In this document: positions 9,945 through 19,976 of the stretch, piece after piece
How positions within the stretch are numbered: the stretch's first letter is position 1
Layout: every line of letters begins with the position of its first letter
Assembly: GCA_000331325.2 (NCBI GenBank)
Contig: CM003427.1
Span: 310,001-374,000 of the forward strand
Source: Crithidia fasciculata
Taxonomy: Eukaryota > Euglenozoa > Kinetoplastea > Trypanosomatida > Trypanosomatidae
Direction: 5' to 3'
DNA: 64,000 bases
Program-made: the position numbers and the translations under genes
Notes under the pieces: generated by a model
Seen by the model: the letters and a program-made list of their open reading frames with translations, nothing else
Databases searched by the model: none
What the model was told of the DNA's origin: nothing

Positions 9945-12900
9945 TTAGACATTGCGATCCTTCGGCTGCACGTAGTCCATGTCCAGCGCGTCGAAGAGTT
10001 CCTTCTCGGTGTAGGCCACCACACGCTGCTTCTCCACCAACCGCGCCACTGCACACAACTCCGCCAGGTCCGCCTTGGACATCTCCTTGCTCTTCTTCTT
10101 GATCTTCTTCCCGGCGCTCACGACAGCACTCCCTGCACCCTCCTCGGCCTCCTCCGTTGCGGCCACAGCATTCTCCACTGGCGCGTTCTTGCCGTCCAGC
10201 AACTCCCGCATCGACGCGAACCCAAATCGCGCAACGCGGGTGATCATCTCATGCAGGTTGTACATCTTCTCCCCGGCCACCTGCCGCTGCAGCTGCTGCC
10301 GGCGTGTAAACTTGCGGAAGAGACCGTACTCGTTGAGGACGCAGTGCTTTTTGATCGCCTCGCTGCGCATGATCACGTTGAAGTTCTTGCTGCCGGTGAA
10401 GTAGCACATCGCGGCGGGAAAACACTGCGGGTCGACGTAGCGGACATCAAGCCGGCGCGCACGGAAGCGCGGCGCGGGAGTGTTGCCGCTGCCGGAAGCA
10501 GCCTTTGTCCCCGGAAGCGGCGGTAGCGCACGCAGGCGGCAGATGCCCATGAACTTCGTCGGCCCCTGCGCCAGCGACGCCTCCAGGTAGCGGTCCGCCT
10601 TGAGACCGTTCAGGAAGGCAGCCAGCACCTCATTTGGTGGCAGGGCGGCGGCGCTCTTCTCGGCATCGCGGCGACGCGTGAGAAGGACGTCGATGTCGCC
10701 AGAGGATTCGACCTGGCGGCGGTAGCTGCCGCAGACGACAAGCTCGTAATCCTTGCCGAGGTACTTGCGAAGGCGCAGCTTCATGAAGGCTTCGTGGAGC
10801 CGCCCCTCCTCGTGGGGGATGCGGTGCGTCATGTCCTTGTGGTAGACAAGACCCACCCGCTGGGCATCCGTGAGATGGAAACCAGCCTTGCTCGCAGCGG
10901 TGGTGCCCGCCGCCATCCCCGCTGGCCGCCCCGTCTCCTTGTTGCTCATGTCCAGCTCGCCCTTCTTCACCGCGTAGTCCTGCAGCTCCTTCACCGTCGT
11001 AATGTTGTACTTCTTGAAAAACTCGATCGCGGTGCGGGGGCCGAAGCCGTGGACTTGGGTCAGCTCGCGGATAGCACGAATTGGCGGCTTTGCCTCGAGG
11101 ACGTGGAGCTCCGCCAAGTCGCCAGTCGAAAGAATCTCGGCAACTTTTTGCCGCAGCTTGTCGCCCACGCCAGGGAGAAGGTTGTCAGGCGAGAGAACAT
11201 TGTTGCGCTTCGTGCGGTTCTCCTCCACCTCCTTGGCACGCCGCTGCGCCGCCGCTGCCGTCTCGTCGTCTGCGTCGTTCCCGGCCTTCTGCGCCGGTGG
11301 CCGCCACTTGGGGTTGTCCTCTGGCAGCGGCAGGAGGTTCGGTGGAAGCAGCTGGAACACCTTGTCCCCCCGCTTCAGCCGCTCCACGGAGTTGGAGTAC
11401 GAAAGCGCCTTGTACCGCTCTCCAAGTGCGTTGTTGATCTCTGCCATCTGCTCGAATATTTGCAGCACACGCTCGCGGTAGTCGGGGAAGTAGAGGGTGT
11501 CGCGCGAGTTTGCACCTTTGCTGCCGCCAGACGAGGAGGAGCCGCTCTTGTCACCGCTGCTGCCACTGCCAGACTTGGAGGCCTTCCCTGTCGCGCCGCG
11601 CGCACCACCACCACCAGCAGCAGCGGGGCTAAGAGCGTCCGACACGGCGTCTGGTGCGCTTGTGGTGTGCGAGGACACCGGCCGCGCCGCCCGCGCTGCC
11701 GCACTCTTTCCATTGTCGCTGCTGTCAGCGAGAAGCTGGGCAGCCATCACGTCTGTCGAGGCAAAGCCGCCATCAGCGTACACGTCCACTTCGGGCATGG
11801 CGGCGAGGGCAATGGCGGCGGTGAGGGCGGCGGCCACCTCGGCATCGCGGGCCGCCTCTTCAGCCTCTGAAGCCGCACTTGTAGTTCCATCAACGGCCGC
11901 TGCCGCTGTGCTGCTGGTGAGTGGGGAGGCGGCCACGAAATCAATGTCGTCCTCATCACCGGGCAAAGCACTCGCCAGCTCCTCCTCCTCTTCCTGCGCT
12001 GCTGCGACTACCGCCGCCGCTGCCGCTCTGCGCCGCCGCCCTTTCTTCTTGGTTGCCTTCGCGGGTGGCGCCACGTCAACCGTTGCTGCAGGAGCGGTGG
12101 TGGCATCCGCTGTTGTCTCGCCTGTTGGCGGTGCAGCCCTCGCCTCCTTCAGCTTGCTCTGTTGCTGCTGCTGTTGGAGCTGCCACCGCCGTCGGATGAT
12201 CTGCGCCGCGAGCTGCTTCTTCGCTGCAAGGGAAGAGGCCGCACCGCTGCGCAGGCCACCGGCTGCAAGAAGCTCCCGCAGTGCCGATGCGGTGGGTTTC
12301 GTGGCAGCAGCAGCAGCAGCGGCCACGTTCACGTTTTCGCTGCTCTGCACCACCGGCTCCTCTGCCGCGGTGGCCTTGGCGTGTCGACCCCTTTTCTTCA
12401 TCTTCTTTGGCCTCTTCGTCTCTTTGGTGAGGGGGACGACGGCCTCGACTTCGGGAGCTGTATCTTCAGCCACATCGAGGGTTACAGGGGAGGAAGCCGC
12501 CGCATCAACGGGGGTTGCTGCCGCCGTCCCCTTCGCCTCGAGCGCGGTGCTTTCCTCAGCATCAGCAGCGGCCTCGGCGGCAGCGGCAGCGGCACGACGC
12601 CTCTTGGTGGACATACGCCGTGTTGCCACTCGTGGCATCGCAGCGACCGGCTTCTCTTTTACATCGGGAGCAGCGACGGCGGCGGCCTCTTCCACCTTCA
12701 CCGCCTCCTCCACCGCCACCTCCGCAGCTGCTGCCTCTGCCTCCGCAGCGGTATTTGCGCTGGCGGCTGTCGCGGCTTCGGCGCCTGGCACGGCGGCCCG
12801 ACCCCGCTTCCCACGGCGAGAACGCGTGCTTGTCGGCTGCTCCACCACAATCGCTTCCGGGGCAGCTTCACCTGCATCGGCTTGGAAAACATCAGCTACG

Positions 12901-14072
12901 TCGAGCTCCTCACCCTCCGCCACTCGTGTCTCCTCTGCTGCTGCTGCTGCTGTCGCTGGCGGCTGTGGTGGCTGTGGTGGTGTGTCTTCGAGAGCAGGGC
13001 TTGCACTCCTGCGTCCTCGCTTGAGCTTCTTCTTCTTCTTGGAAGGGGTTGCGGGGGTGGTATCAAGACCCTCTTCGATGGGAGCTGCAGCTGCAGCTGA
13101 CAGTGCCTCTGTAGCGGTATCCTGCAGCTCCACTTGCTGTGATTCTTCCACGGCATCCTCAGCAGCAGCCGTGGCCGTTGGTGCTGCCGCCTCCTCGTTC
13201 GCAGCAGCAGCAGCACCTCCCTGCGCGCCGCGCTTGCGCTTCGAGCTGCGTGTGCGGCTGCTTCGTCGGTGCTTCGTCATCTGCACGCCAACCACCACGT
13301 CATCATCGCCGTCACCATCATCGTTGTCGGCCACCTCCGCAACCTCCTCGACTGCCTTCGCGGTGGGTGCGCGAGCGGCGTGTCCGTTGAGACCACCACC
13401 ACCACCACCACCACCACCTGCGCTTGTCGCTGCAGCCGCTGCTGCTGCCGCAGCTGCTAATGCAGCAGATGTGATTTCGCGCATGATGGCGTCCGCCTCG
13501 TCGTCGTCACTGCTGTCAGCCCCCACGTCCTTCTCCGCCGTCGTCGTCTCTGCCGCTGCTGCTGCTGCTGTTGCGGCGGTGGCGGTGATGGCGGCTGCAC
13601 GCGGCTTCGGCGCCGGCTCGATCGGCTCCGCCACCGCCGACTGCCCTCGCCTCCCTCTCAACTTACCGGTGTCTGGGAAAGGCGCTGCAGCTGCGGCCAC
13701 GTCCGCGGCATCACTCGGCGCCTCTGGCGCAACGGGTGGAACCACTGGATTACTGCTGCTTCCCCCGCCGCGCTTCCGATGAGCCCCTCGCCGGTGGCGC
13801 AGCCGCGTCGCGGTGGACACGTCCGCTCCGTCATCCACTGTGGCTGCTTGTGTGCTACTCGCCTCATACCGACGTGCTGCCGTCAGTGCGGAAGGCGGCG
13901 GTGCTCTTGTCGTGTTGCCTGCGGAGGAGAGAAGGCGGAGAGAAGCGGAGCCGTACGCCTGCTGCTGCACTGCGAGAGCGAGAAGAGAGCGGCGGCCATG
14001 GTGCAGACAACGGCGACGGCGGAGGGCGGCGACACTCGTGCGGTAGACGCCAGACGTGAGTGCGAGACGCAT
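9945..14072 (-). CDS. POLB-PAK: Mitochondrial DNA polymerase beta-PAK, 1375 aa, with a giant N-terminal extension
   Basis: A second family X polymerase, the trypanosomatid form with a Pro/Ala/Lys-rich (PAK) N-terminus. The catalytic part spans about 855-1375. Lyase lysines are Lys972 and Lys976 in GVGDKLRQKVAEI, a hairpin VHGFGPRTAIEFF lies near 1010, and the aspartates are Asp1126 and Asp1128 (SSGDIDVLL) and Asp1209 (RRLDVRY). YFTGSKNFNVIMR and a PKDRN-type end follow. A roughly 50-residue insert sits early in the lyase domain compared with its neighbour. Residues 1-60 are Arg/Ser/Ala-rich with few acids, consistent with mitochondrial import. Residues 60-850 are Ala/Glu/Lys-rich with recurring basic Lys/Arg-Gly-Arg patches and poly-Ala and poly-Gly runs. 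The likely role is kinetoplast DNA replication or gap repair. The extension seems much longer than in described homologues, but that comparison is from memory. Confidence 0.95.
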   Translation of the reverse strand: MRLALTSGVYRTSVAALRRRRCLHHGRRSLLALAVQQQAYGSASLRLLSSAGNTTRAPPPSALTAARRYEASSTQAATVDDGADVSTATRLRHRRGAHRKRGGGSSSNPVVPPVAPEAPSDAADVAAAAAPFPDTGKLRGRRGQSAVAEPIEPAPKPRAAAITATAATAAAAAAETTTAEKDVGADSSDDDEADAIMREITSAALAAAAAAAAAATSAGGGGGGGGGLNGHAARAPTAKAVEEVAEVADNDDGDGDDDVVVGVQMTKHRRSSRTRSSKRKRGAQGGAAAAANEEAAAPTATAAAEDAVEESQQVELQDTATEALSAAAAAPIEEGLDTTPATPSKKKKKLKRGRRSASPALEDTPPQPPQPPATAAAAAEETRVAEGEELDVADVFQADAGEAAPEAIVVEQPTSTRSRRGKRGRAAVPGAEAATAASANTAAEAEAAAAEVAVEEAVKVEEAAAVAAPDVKEKPVAAMPRVATRRMSTKRRRAAAAAAEAAADAEESTALEAKGTAAATPVDAAASSPVTLDVAEDTAPEVEAVVPLTKETKRPKKMKKRGRHAKATAAEEPVVQSSENVNVAAAAAAATKPTASALRELLAAGGLRSGAASSLAAKKQLAAQIIRRRWQLQQQQQQSKLKEARAAPPTGETTADATTAPAATVDVAPPAKATKKKGRRRRAAAAAVVAAAQEEEEELASALPGDEDDIDFVAASPLTSSTAAAAVDGTTSAASEAEEAARDAEVAAALTAAIALAAMPEVDVYADGGFASTDVMAAQLLADSSDNGKSAAARAARPVSSHTTSAPDAVSDALSPAAAGGGGARGATGKASKSGSGSSGDKSGSSSSGGSKGANSRDTLYFPDYRERVLQIFEQMAEINNALGERYKALSYSNSVERLKRGDKVFQLLPPNLLPLPEDNPKWRPPAQKAGNDADDETAAAAQRRAKEVEENRTKRNNVLSPDNLLPGVGDKLRQKVAEILSTGDLAELHVLEAKPPIRAIRELTQVHGFGPRTAIEFFKKYNITTVKELQDYAVKKGELDMSNKETGRPAGMAAGTTAASKAGFHLTDAQRVGLVYHKDMTHRIPHEEGRLHEAFMKLRLRKYLGKDYELVVCGSYRRQVESSGDIDVLLTRRRDAEKSAAALPPNEVLAAFLNGLKADRYLEASLAQGPTKFMGICRLRALPPLPGTKAASGSGNTPAPRFRARRLDVRYVDPQCFPAAMCYFTGSKNFNVIMRSEAIKKHCVLNEYGLFRKFTRRQQLQRQVAGEKMYNLHEMITRVARFGFASMRELLDGKNAPVENAVAATEEAEEGAGSAVVSAGKKIKKKSKEMSKADLAELCAVARLVEKQRVVAYTEKELFDALDMDYVQPKDRNV
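12022..13810 (-). repeat. Recurring basic K/R-G-R cassettes in the PAK extension
   Basis: Eight basic patches lie in the N-terminal extension, at about residues 88-103, 133-140, 264-281, 342-356, 411-425, 479-492, 549-565 and 671-684. Examples are KKKKKLKRGRRSAS, SRRGKRGRAAV, KKMKKRGRHAKA and KKKGRRRRAAAA. Linkers between them are Ala/Glu/Thr-rich. Four consecutive patches sit close to 70 residues apart. They look like degenerate repeats, similar in feel to histone H1 tails or kinetoplast-associated proteins; a DNA-binding role is inference. Confidence 0.6.
13392..13418. repeat. In-frame ACC/GGT triplet run (poly-Gly)
   Basis: An uninterrupted triplet run inside the PAK extension encodes nine consecutive glycines on the minus strand. 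It is likely to be length-variable between strains. Confidence 0.85.
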
Positions 14073-15212
14073 TCAAACGAGTGAAGGGAGGGGAAAGTAC
14101 AGCGTAAGATGTACGGTACAGATATGGCGCGTAGGGAGTACAGCTGTGATGTCCTTCGCGTTTGTTGAAGCTCCAACACAACTTCCTTGTCACACGCTGA
14201 AGACAACCAAAAACAAAATGGACCTTGTGGGTGTGGTGTGATGTCTTTCTATAAGAACTTCTATGGGTGATTTATGTGCGTCCCGTTTCGTGAATTTTCT
14301 TTTTTTTTTTCTTTAAAGAGAGTGGTTGGTAATTTTGCGCGGGTCTTGTATTCCCTTGCGTGTATGAGTGCACGAGCCTGCAACTCCCCGCTCTTGCTGT
14401 CTTCTGTGTAGTTGACGAGCAAGGATCGCAGGGCACTCTATCACTCGATGGCGTACTGATCCCCCTTTCCAACAGGTGTGCCTGTTGCGGGTTCGCTCTG
14501 TCCGCTTCTCAGTGAAAATTAAAACTGAAAAAAGTAATGGCCCCAAAGACGTGTGAGTTGAAGGAGAGCGGTATGGTGATTCTCTATTCAGCGGTACAAG
14601 AAGGAGACCTTGTCAGAGATGCATAGCTGTGCCAGTTAATACGCACCTCTCCTCAGATGAACTCCCCTTTCCTTTTCTATTTTATTCGGTTCTGGGAGAC
14701 ACGTAAAGGTTCGTGTTGTTGAATTGTTGATGTTGTTGTTATTTTTCGCCGCAGGAACCCCGAAAGAGAGAAAAGAGAAAGCAGAAAGAAGGAATTAGAA
14801 GAGTGACAGCTTTTTACTCACACACAAAGTCGAACTTTTCTTTTTGGGTTTTGTTTTCCCCCTCGCACATATATTGCTAGTAGCCAGAATACATAAAGCT
14901 TACACGAAATAAGAGGGAAAAACGTCCTAACCGTGACGCTGCGGAGACGTCGACGTCCTTTGCTTTTTCCGTTAAAAGAGATTTACAACACGAGGCCCAG
15001 TCGCTGGCTTTCCACTACTCTATTATTTTTTTTCTAATCTTGTTTGCGTACTTCATCTGTTACAAAGCCAGATGTTGTATCCGTTATAGCATTACTTTAC
15101 TCGTATCAAACACTTCTTCTTCAGACCACCGAAAAAAAACAAGTGCTGACCTCCGTCGCACGCGCCAGTGCACCTGTCTCCTCCTCTCCACCACCCTTTT
15201 CCGCATACTTGT
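14073..15212. other. Spacer between tRNase Z and polymerase beta-PAK
   Basis: This 1.1-kb spacer contains a short purine-rich run at 14082-14096 immediately upstream of the PAK ATG, a T-run at 14301-14310 and A/T-rich sequence to 15150. No AG clearly follows the 14082-14096 tract outside the coding region, so the PAK acceptor site is not assigned. No gene is seen. Confidence 0.5.
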
Positions 15213-18200
15213 TCAAGCAGAAGGCTGCTTCTTTCCCTTCTCAGCCCCACTGCTGCCACCGCTCGGTCGGGCAGTGCGCATGCGATGCGTTGTGCTGACG
15301 CCCCACGAGTCGTACTCCTCCAGCAGCCGCACCAGCGCAGGCGTCAGCCGGGGCACCACGCCGCGCTGCATATCCGTAAAGGAGACAGACATGAGGTCGA
15401 AGGCGAAGGACATGTTGGCGTAGGGCAAAACAGCAGCGGAAGCGGCGCACCTCTCTCCGTCTTGGTCGCTTTCTCCAACACCTTCTGCATTTGTCTCGTC
15501 CAGCGCCACATCGCAGGTAGCATCACCGTCGCCCCTCAACGTGCTTCTCTCCTCCTCCACCTCCAGCCCTGCCACACCGTCTGCGGCGGCGGCTCCCGCT
15601 GCTGTCCCACCGCGCGGCCTGCGCTGACACAGCAACTCCGTCGACCGCCCACCCAACTGCTCCTCCGCCAGCCCCGGCAACTTCGGGTAGCGCTGCGAGA
15701 AGTGGTTCAGCACAACAAATTCCGCTTTCACCGCGGCACCGATCTGCAGGGCCTCCGGCAGCGTGGAGTGCTTCTTCCGCACCGCCTCGCCCTCGAAGCC
15801 CGGGCCGAAGGTGGCCTCGTGGAGAAGGATGAAGACAGGGGCGGTTGTGTCGCTGCCGTCGCCGTGGTGGTGGACACGCCGGCGTCTTGCAAAGGCGTGG
15901 CTGCGCTCCACGAGGAAGGCGGAAGGGCGGGTGTCGCCGGAGAAGAGAAAGACGCGCGACGAGTCAGGCACCAACCTCTGTGTTGGTAGCGAGGACGTCG
16001 CCTTTGTCTCAGCGGCGGTGGTGCTGCAAAAGGGAAAGCGCAGCAGCAGCGCGTGGGCGTTGGCGGGGTGGTCCACGGTGATGACCTCCGCCGCCCACCA
16101 ACCCGCCGTCGCCTCCTCACCGTTCACACCGGCGCGCTGTGCGATGCAGTCGTTCCACCGACGCAGCAGCGCCTCCAGGCGAGGAACCGCCACCACGTGC
16201 TGCTCCATCGCAGCGTCTCTCCATACCGGCGTCGTCCCTTTCTCACCTTCGGAAGCATCCAACACAGTGGTGCCGTCCGGTCCTTCTCCGGCAGCAGCAC
16301 CAGCAGCATCGGCACTGCGGTTGGAGACGCCCCGCAGTGGCGGTGGCATCTGCTCAAAGCAGCACTCCGCATGCAGCCAGGACGCGTACGGCACGGTGCC
16401 GCCCCACGCATCCATCACGAACTGGTAGACCTCCGCCGGGCACACGACGAGCAGCTTCGGAGCCGAAGGCGCAACAGCGGGTGTGGTGAGACGCTGGGCA
16501 AGGAAGTGATGCCGCAAGGTGAGGAGGGAGAGCAGCCCGAGGTGGTGATCGGCGTGGGCGTGGGAGATGAAGACGAGCACAATGTCCAGCACGAAGCACC
16601 GTAGTCGATCCCCTGCGTTGTCATCGTCACGCTCAGAGAGTGGCAGCAATGCACAGTCAGCCTGAGATGATGTTGGAGTGGGCTCGGACAACACCTCAGG
16701 AGCCACAGCGCTGCGGCTGTGGAGGATGCTCGAGGAAGCAGCCTTGCCCACAACACCCTCCCGCACTCCTTCGCACAGGGACGCCAGCTGACCGCAGCTG
16801 CCCTCGCCAAAATCCAAAATCACCACTCCACGACGAAGACGCGCGCCATCCTCGGTTGCGGCGCCTCCGTCGCCGAAGCAGCAGCCAGGGAGAAAGAGCT
16901 CGAGGTAGGTGCCGCTCACGTTGCGGTACTTGCTGGGCACCGCGGAGCCGGTCCCAAGAAAGCCAAGCGCACCTCCGCCACCAACAGCAGAAGCTGCCGT
17001 CGCCTTCTCTGTGCCTTCTTGCACCTCAGCTGCGGTAGACGTGGTGTCCGCGGCGAGGGGCATTGGTGATGCTGGTGGTGGTGCAACAGACGCGAGAAAC
17101 TGAGATGAGAGGAGGGACAGTGCAGACGCCTTGGTTGGGTACGGGAGAAGGGAAGTCTGCCCATCGACCACCGAGAGATGCCGTGATACGTGGGCGGCCA
17201 GAGATTGGGTAGCCGAAGAGGACCCTGCGTCAGCTGCGGTCCCTTCCTCTCGTCCCCGCTTACGCGGAGCACCCGCCGCTGCTGCTGTCGTAGCTGCAAC
17301 CGCGTCGACTCCGCTTGACCGCCCTGCTGTGAATGCTCCTTTGCGTTGAAGCTGCAGTGCAGCCTCCGGCACACACCGCAGCTTGAGTGAGTAGGGCCAG
17401 TACGACACCGGCGCCTCCACTGCTGGCCGTTGAACCTCCTCGTTGCTGTTGTTCGTGCTGCCGCCGCTGGTGCCCATCTCACTCAGCCCGTGCAGAGGAA
17501 AAAGAGATGGGGCAAGGTGGTGGAGGTGGTAGCGGTGCACCAACGCCGTTGGGAAGGCGGTGAAGTGCCGCTGAATGTGGCTGGAGAAGAGATGCCAGGT
17601 GCGCACACCACGCGTAGCAAGAGACGCGTCCACAACGTTGCTGCCGCCGCCGCCGCTGCTGCTGTCCGTCTCGTCATCCTCCTGCTCCGCAACATCAGCA
17701 AGGGTGAAGGAGAGGGATGGGGAAAGTCCAACCCGCACCGCCTCGCGAACGGCGGCGTCGCCGCTGCGACGGGCAACGTTGGCGAAGACGAAGTCGTTGT
17801 AGGCTGCGTAGACACGATTGTCCACGGCTGCTGCTGGTGTAGTGCCTGCGCGCACGGTGCCGTCGGCCTTCTCATTAAGACGCTGCCCACTATCCACACA
17901 AAGCGCTGTGTCCTGCGCATCGGACGAGCTGCGCCGAAAATCTTCGAAATACGACATTGGCTGCACATGCGTGACATGCCGCACGACGAGCTGACGAGGA
18001 TGCCGGACAAAGTTCGTGTGGGGCTGACCAGCCGGCTGTGGTGAAGCTGAAGGCCCTCCATCCTCGTAGTAGTAAGCTAAATGAGGAAACGCCGAGCGCA
18101 ATAAGGCCAGGAGTGCACCTTTCCCCTCATCAGTAGTATCACCCTCCTCGTTGCTCGCACCAGAGGTACCGCCAAGCAGGCAGCTGAGGGCCCGCTGCAC

Positions 18201-19976
18201 GTCAGACGGTGCGTCGCCGTCCAAGACGAGCGAGACATAGGCGTGTCGTGTTGCAGTGGTCGGCCGCATCACTTCATGGGGGTGCACCACCCGCCTCTCT
18301 GCCGGCGCTGCTGCCTCTGCCATCGCAACAGGCAGGGCTGTGTTTGGCGTGTCTGCAACCGCGGCCTCACCCCTTTCCCCGCCTCCTCCCTTCTTCTTCT
18401 TCTTGGCGGCCGCCTTTGACAACATCGCACCGGCGTCATCGTCGCCATCAGCCTCCACTGGGATGCCCTGCTTCAGCTGCCCGTACTTGGGACCCGAGCG
18501 GACGCCCAGCGCACGGGCCTTTGCGGCGTCGAAGGCGGCGCCAGGAGCAACGACAACCGCGTAGCCCAACACAACGCCGCTGCTGTCTGGGACACAATAG
18601 GAGGCGCTCCCAGGCGTGGTGGTGCCGTTGCTGCTGCTGCGGCGGTGTGCTTCCTCGTTGATCCTGTTGTCCGCGCCGCCGGTTGCGAGATCGGAAGACG
18701 CCTCACCAGCTGCCTCTTGTGTCGTGGTCTGTGTGCATTCTGCGTGGTGTCCACCAGTGCAGCTGCCAGAGACGCGGAAAGCCACCAACAGACTCTGTCC
18801 ACTAAGCGGCACCGTGGCGTAGAAGAACGGCTCAGCAGGCGACACAGGAGATTCTGTGCTGGCCACTTCTGTGAACTGCACCTCATTTCCCGTAGTGGCC
18901 CCGTGCGCTGTTGATAGGTCTGCAGCTGCACCTGCAGCCGTCGTCGTCGTCGCAATTGCTGGCGCACACCGCATGGCGTCATGACACGCCGCGGCGCCGT
19001 GCAGCTGGCGGAAGATCATCGGGCGGTACTGAAAGTAGTGAAAGCGTAGCGCAGAGAGAAAGCCACGAAGGCCCTCACGCGGTGCTGAGTCAAGGGCAGT
19101 TGTACCACCCGTCGACGAGGGAGAAGAGAACGTGTTCTTGTGTGAAAGGCTGGTGCCTGCGCTGGGTCCGAAGAAGGTGGCCTGCCGCGACCCCGCATCG
19201 TTGATGGTGAAGAGCATCCCAGGCAGTCCCATCGCCGCAGACGACGCCCCCACCGCGCTCGCAACGCCGCTAGCTGTGTTGGTGCATCCCCACCGCGTGA
19301 AGCAGAAGCAGCGCACCTTCTTCAGTTTGATGTTTGCCTCCGAGCTGAAGCGCTGTGCCCCCTCTGGGCAGTTGAAGAAGATGTAGCCCTCGCTGCCACT
19401 GGAGCCTGTGTCCGCCATCAGCGAGTGCAAAGGTGAAGAAGACGCTGCTGCTGTCGTCGCTGTCGATGCCGCTGTGGTGTCGGGCAGCGGAGTGGGGTGC
19501 AGGAGAGAGGTGGGGTAGAGGGGCCCGGCAGTGGGCCAGGCAGGACGAGGCGACTGCAGGTAGGAGGACCAGTTCCAAGGTGCAGCGGGGGAGGGAACAG
19601 CAGAGGTGCCGGTCGCAGTGCTGCTCTCGGTGTCCTTGCCATCTGCAAAAGGTGCGGCGGGAGCTGCAGAGGAGAGAGAACGAGAAGCCACCTCTTCTTT
19701 ATGGTTAGTGTGAAGAGGCGAGAAAGGCGGTGTGGTTGCTGGAGCATCAGCGCCTGTGCTCCTTGCCTTCTCACTGACATCATCCCCGGTCTCCAATAAA
19801 CTAGTGAGTTGGAGGGAGGCTCCTGAACTGCTGTGCGGTGAGTCGGCGGGAGTAGACGGTAGCGCCGCCGTGGCTGCGGCTTCGTGAAAAGCCGGGTGAT
19901 CGAGCGGGCCGTAATAGCAGCACCCTCCGTAGCCGTTGGGCGTGTCAGAGCCCAGCAGCTGGAAGTAGTGCGACAT
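15213..19976 (-). CDS. TRZ1: Long-form tRNase Z (ELAC2-like tRNA 3' endonuclease), 1587 aa
   Basis: A zinc metallo-beta-lactamase endonuclease that removes 3' trailers from tRNA precursors. The C-terminal catalytic half starts near residue 1000 with GFLGTGSAVPSKYRNVSGTY, a strong long-form signature. It has motif II HAHADHH at 1139-1145, then FSGDTRPS, LHEATFGPGF, the KKHST motif and NHFSQRYPK. The N-terminal half keeps the family's degenerate copy: IFFNCPEGAQRFSSEANIKL, then FTRWG and LPGMLFTIND, with metal residues lost as expected. About 1587 residues is roughly twice the human enzyme. The excess is Ala/Ser/Thr/Gly-rich inserts, including residues 30-190 and blocks around the GKKKKKGGGGERG- and RKRGREEG-type basic stretches that could serve nuclear import. 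No clear presequence is present, so nuclear rather than mitochondrial action seems likelier. Confidence 0.93.
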   Translation of the reverse strand: MSHYFQLLGSDTPNGYGGCCYYGPLDHPAFHEAAATAALPSTPADSPHSSSGASLQLTSLLETGDDVSEKARSTGADAPATTPPFSPLHTNHKEEVASRSLSSAAPAAPFADGKDTESSTATGTSAVPSPAAPWNWSSYLQSPRPAWPTAGPLYPTSLLHPTPLPDTTAASTATTAAASSSPLHSLMADTGSSGSEGYIFFNCPEGAQRFSSEANIKLKKVRCFCFTRWGCTNTASGVASAVGASSAAMGLPGMLFTINDAGSRQATFFGPSAGTSLSHKNTFSSPSSTGGTTALDSAPREGLRGFLSALRFHYFQYRPMIFRQLHGAAACHDAMRCAPAIATTTTAAGAAADLSTAHGATTGNEVQFTEVASTESPVSPAEPFFYATVPLSGQSLLVAFRVSGSCTGGHHAECTQTTTQEAAGEASSDLATGGADNRINEEAHRRSSSNGTTTPGSASYCVPDSSGVVLGYAVVVAPGAAFDAAKARALGVRSGPKYGQLKQGIPVEADGDDDAGAMLSKAAAKKKKKGGGGERGEAAVADTPNTALPVAMAEAAAPAERRVVHPHEVMRPTTATRHAYVSLVLDGDAPSDVQRALSCLLGGTSGASNEEGDTTDEGKGALLALLRSAFPHLAYYYEDGGPSASPQPAGQPHTNFVRHPRQLVVRHVTHVQPMSYFEDFRRSSSDAQDTALCVDSGQRLNEKADGTVRAGTTPAAAVDNRVYAAYNDFVFANVARRSGDAAVREAVRVGLSPSLSFTLADVAEQEDDETDSSSGGGGSNVVDASLATRGVRTWHLFSSHIQRHFTAFPTALVHRYHLHHLAPSLFPLHGLSEMGTSGGSTNNSNEEVQRPAVEAPVSYWPYSLKLRCVPEAALQLQRKGAFTAGRSSGVDAVAATTAAAAGAPRKRGREEGTAADAGSSSATQSLAAHVSRHLSVVDGQTSLLPYPTKASALSLLSSQFLASVAPPPASPMPLAADTTSTAAEVQEGTEKATAASAVGGGGALGFLGTGSAVPSKYRNVSGTYLELFLPGCCFGDGGAATEDGARLRRGVVILDFGEGSCGQLASLCEGVREGVVGKAASSSILHSRSAVAPEVLSEPTPTSSQADCALLPLSERDDDNAGDRLRCFVLDIVLVFISHAHADHHLGLLSLLTLRHHFLAQRLTTPAVAPSAPKLLVVCPAEVYQFVMDAWGGTVPYASWLHAECCFEQMPPPLRGVSNRSADAAGAAAGEGPDGTTVLDASEGEKGTTPVWRDAAMEQHVVAVPRLEALLRRWNDCIAQRAGVNGEEATAGWWAAEVITVDHPANAHALLLRFPFCSTTAAETKATSSLPTQRLVPDSSRVFLFSGDTRPSAFLVERSHAFARRRRVHHHGDGSDTTAPVFILLHEATFGPGFEGEAVRKKHSTLPEALQIGAAVKAEFVVLNHFSQRYPKLPGLAEEQLGGRSTELLCQRRPRGGTAAGAAAADGVAGLEVEEERSTLRGDGDATCDVALDETNAEGVGESDQDGERCAASAAVLPYANMSFAFDLMSVSFTDMQRGVVPRLTPALVRLLEEYDSWGVSTTHRMRTARPSGGSSGAEKGKKQPSA

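Noticed and set aside
11497-13782. A 761-codon open frame on the + strand opposite polymerase beta-PAK
   Set aside because: It is the antisense of GC-rich Ala codons and reads as Ser/Ala runs. The opposite strand has recognised presequence and polymerase domains in one continuous frame.
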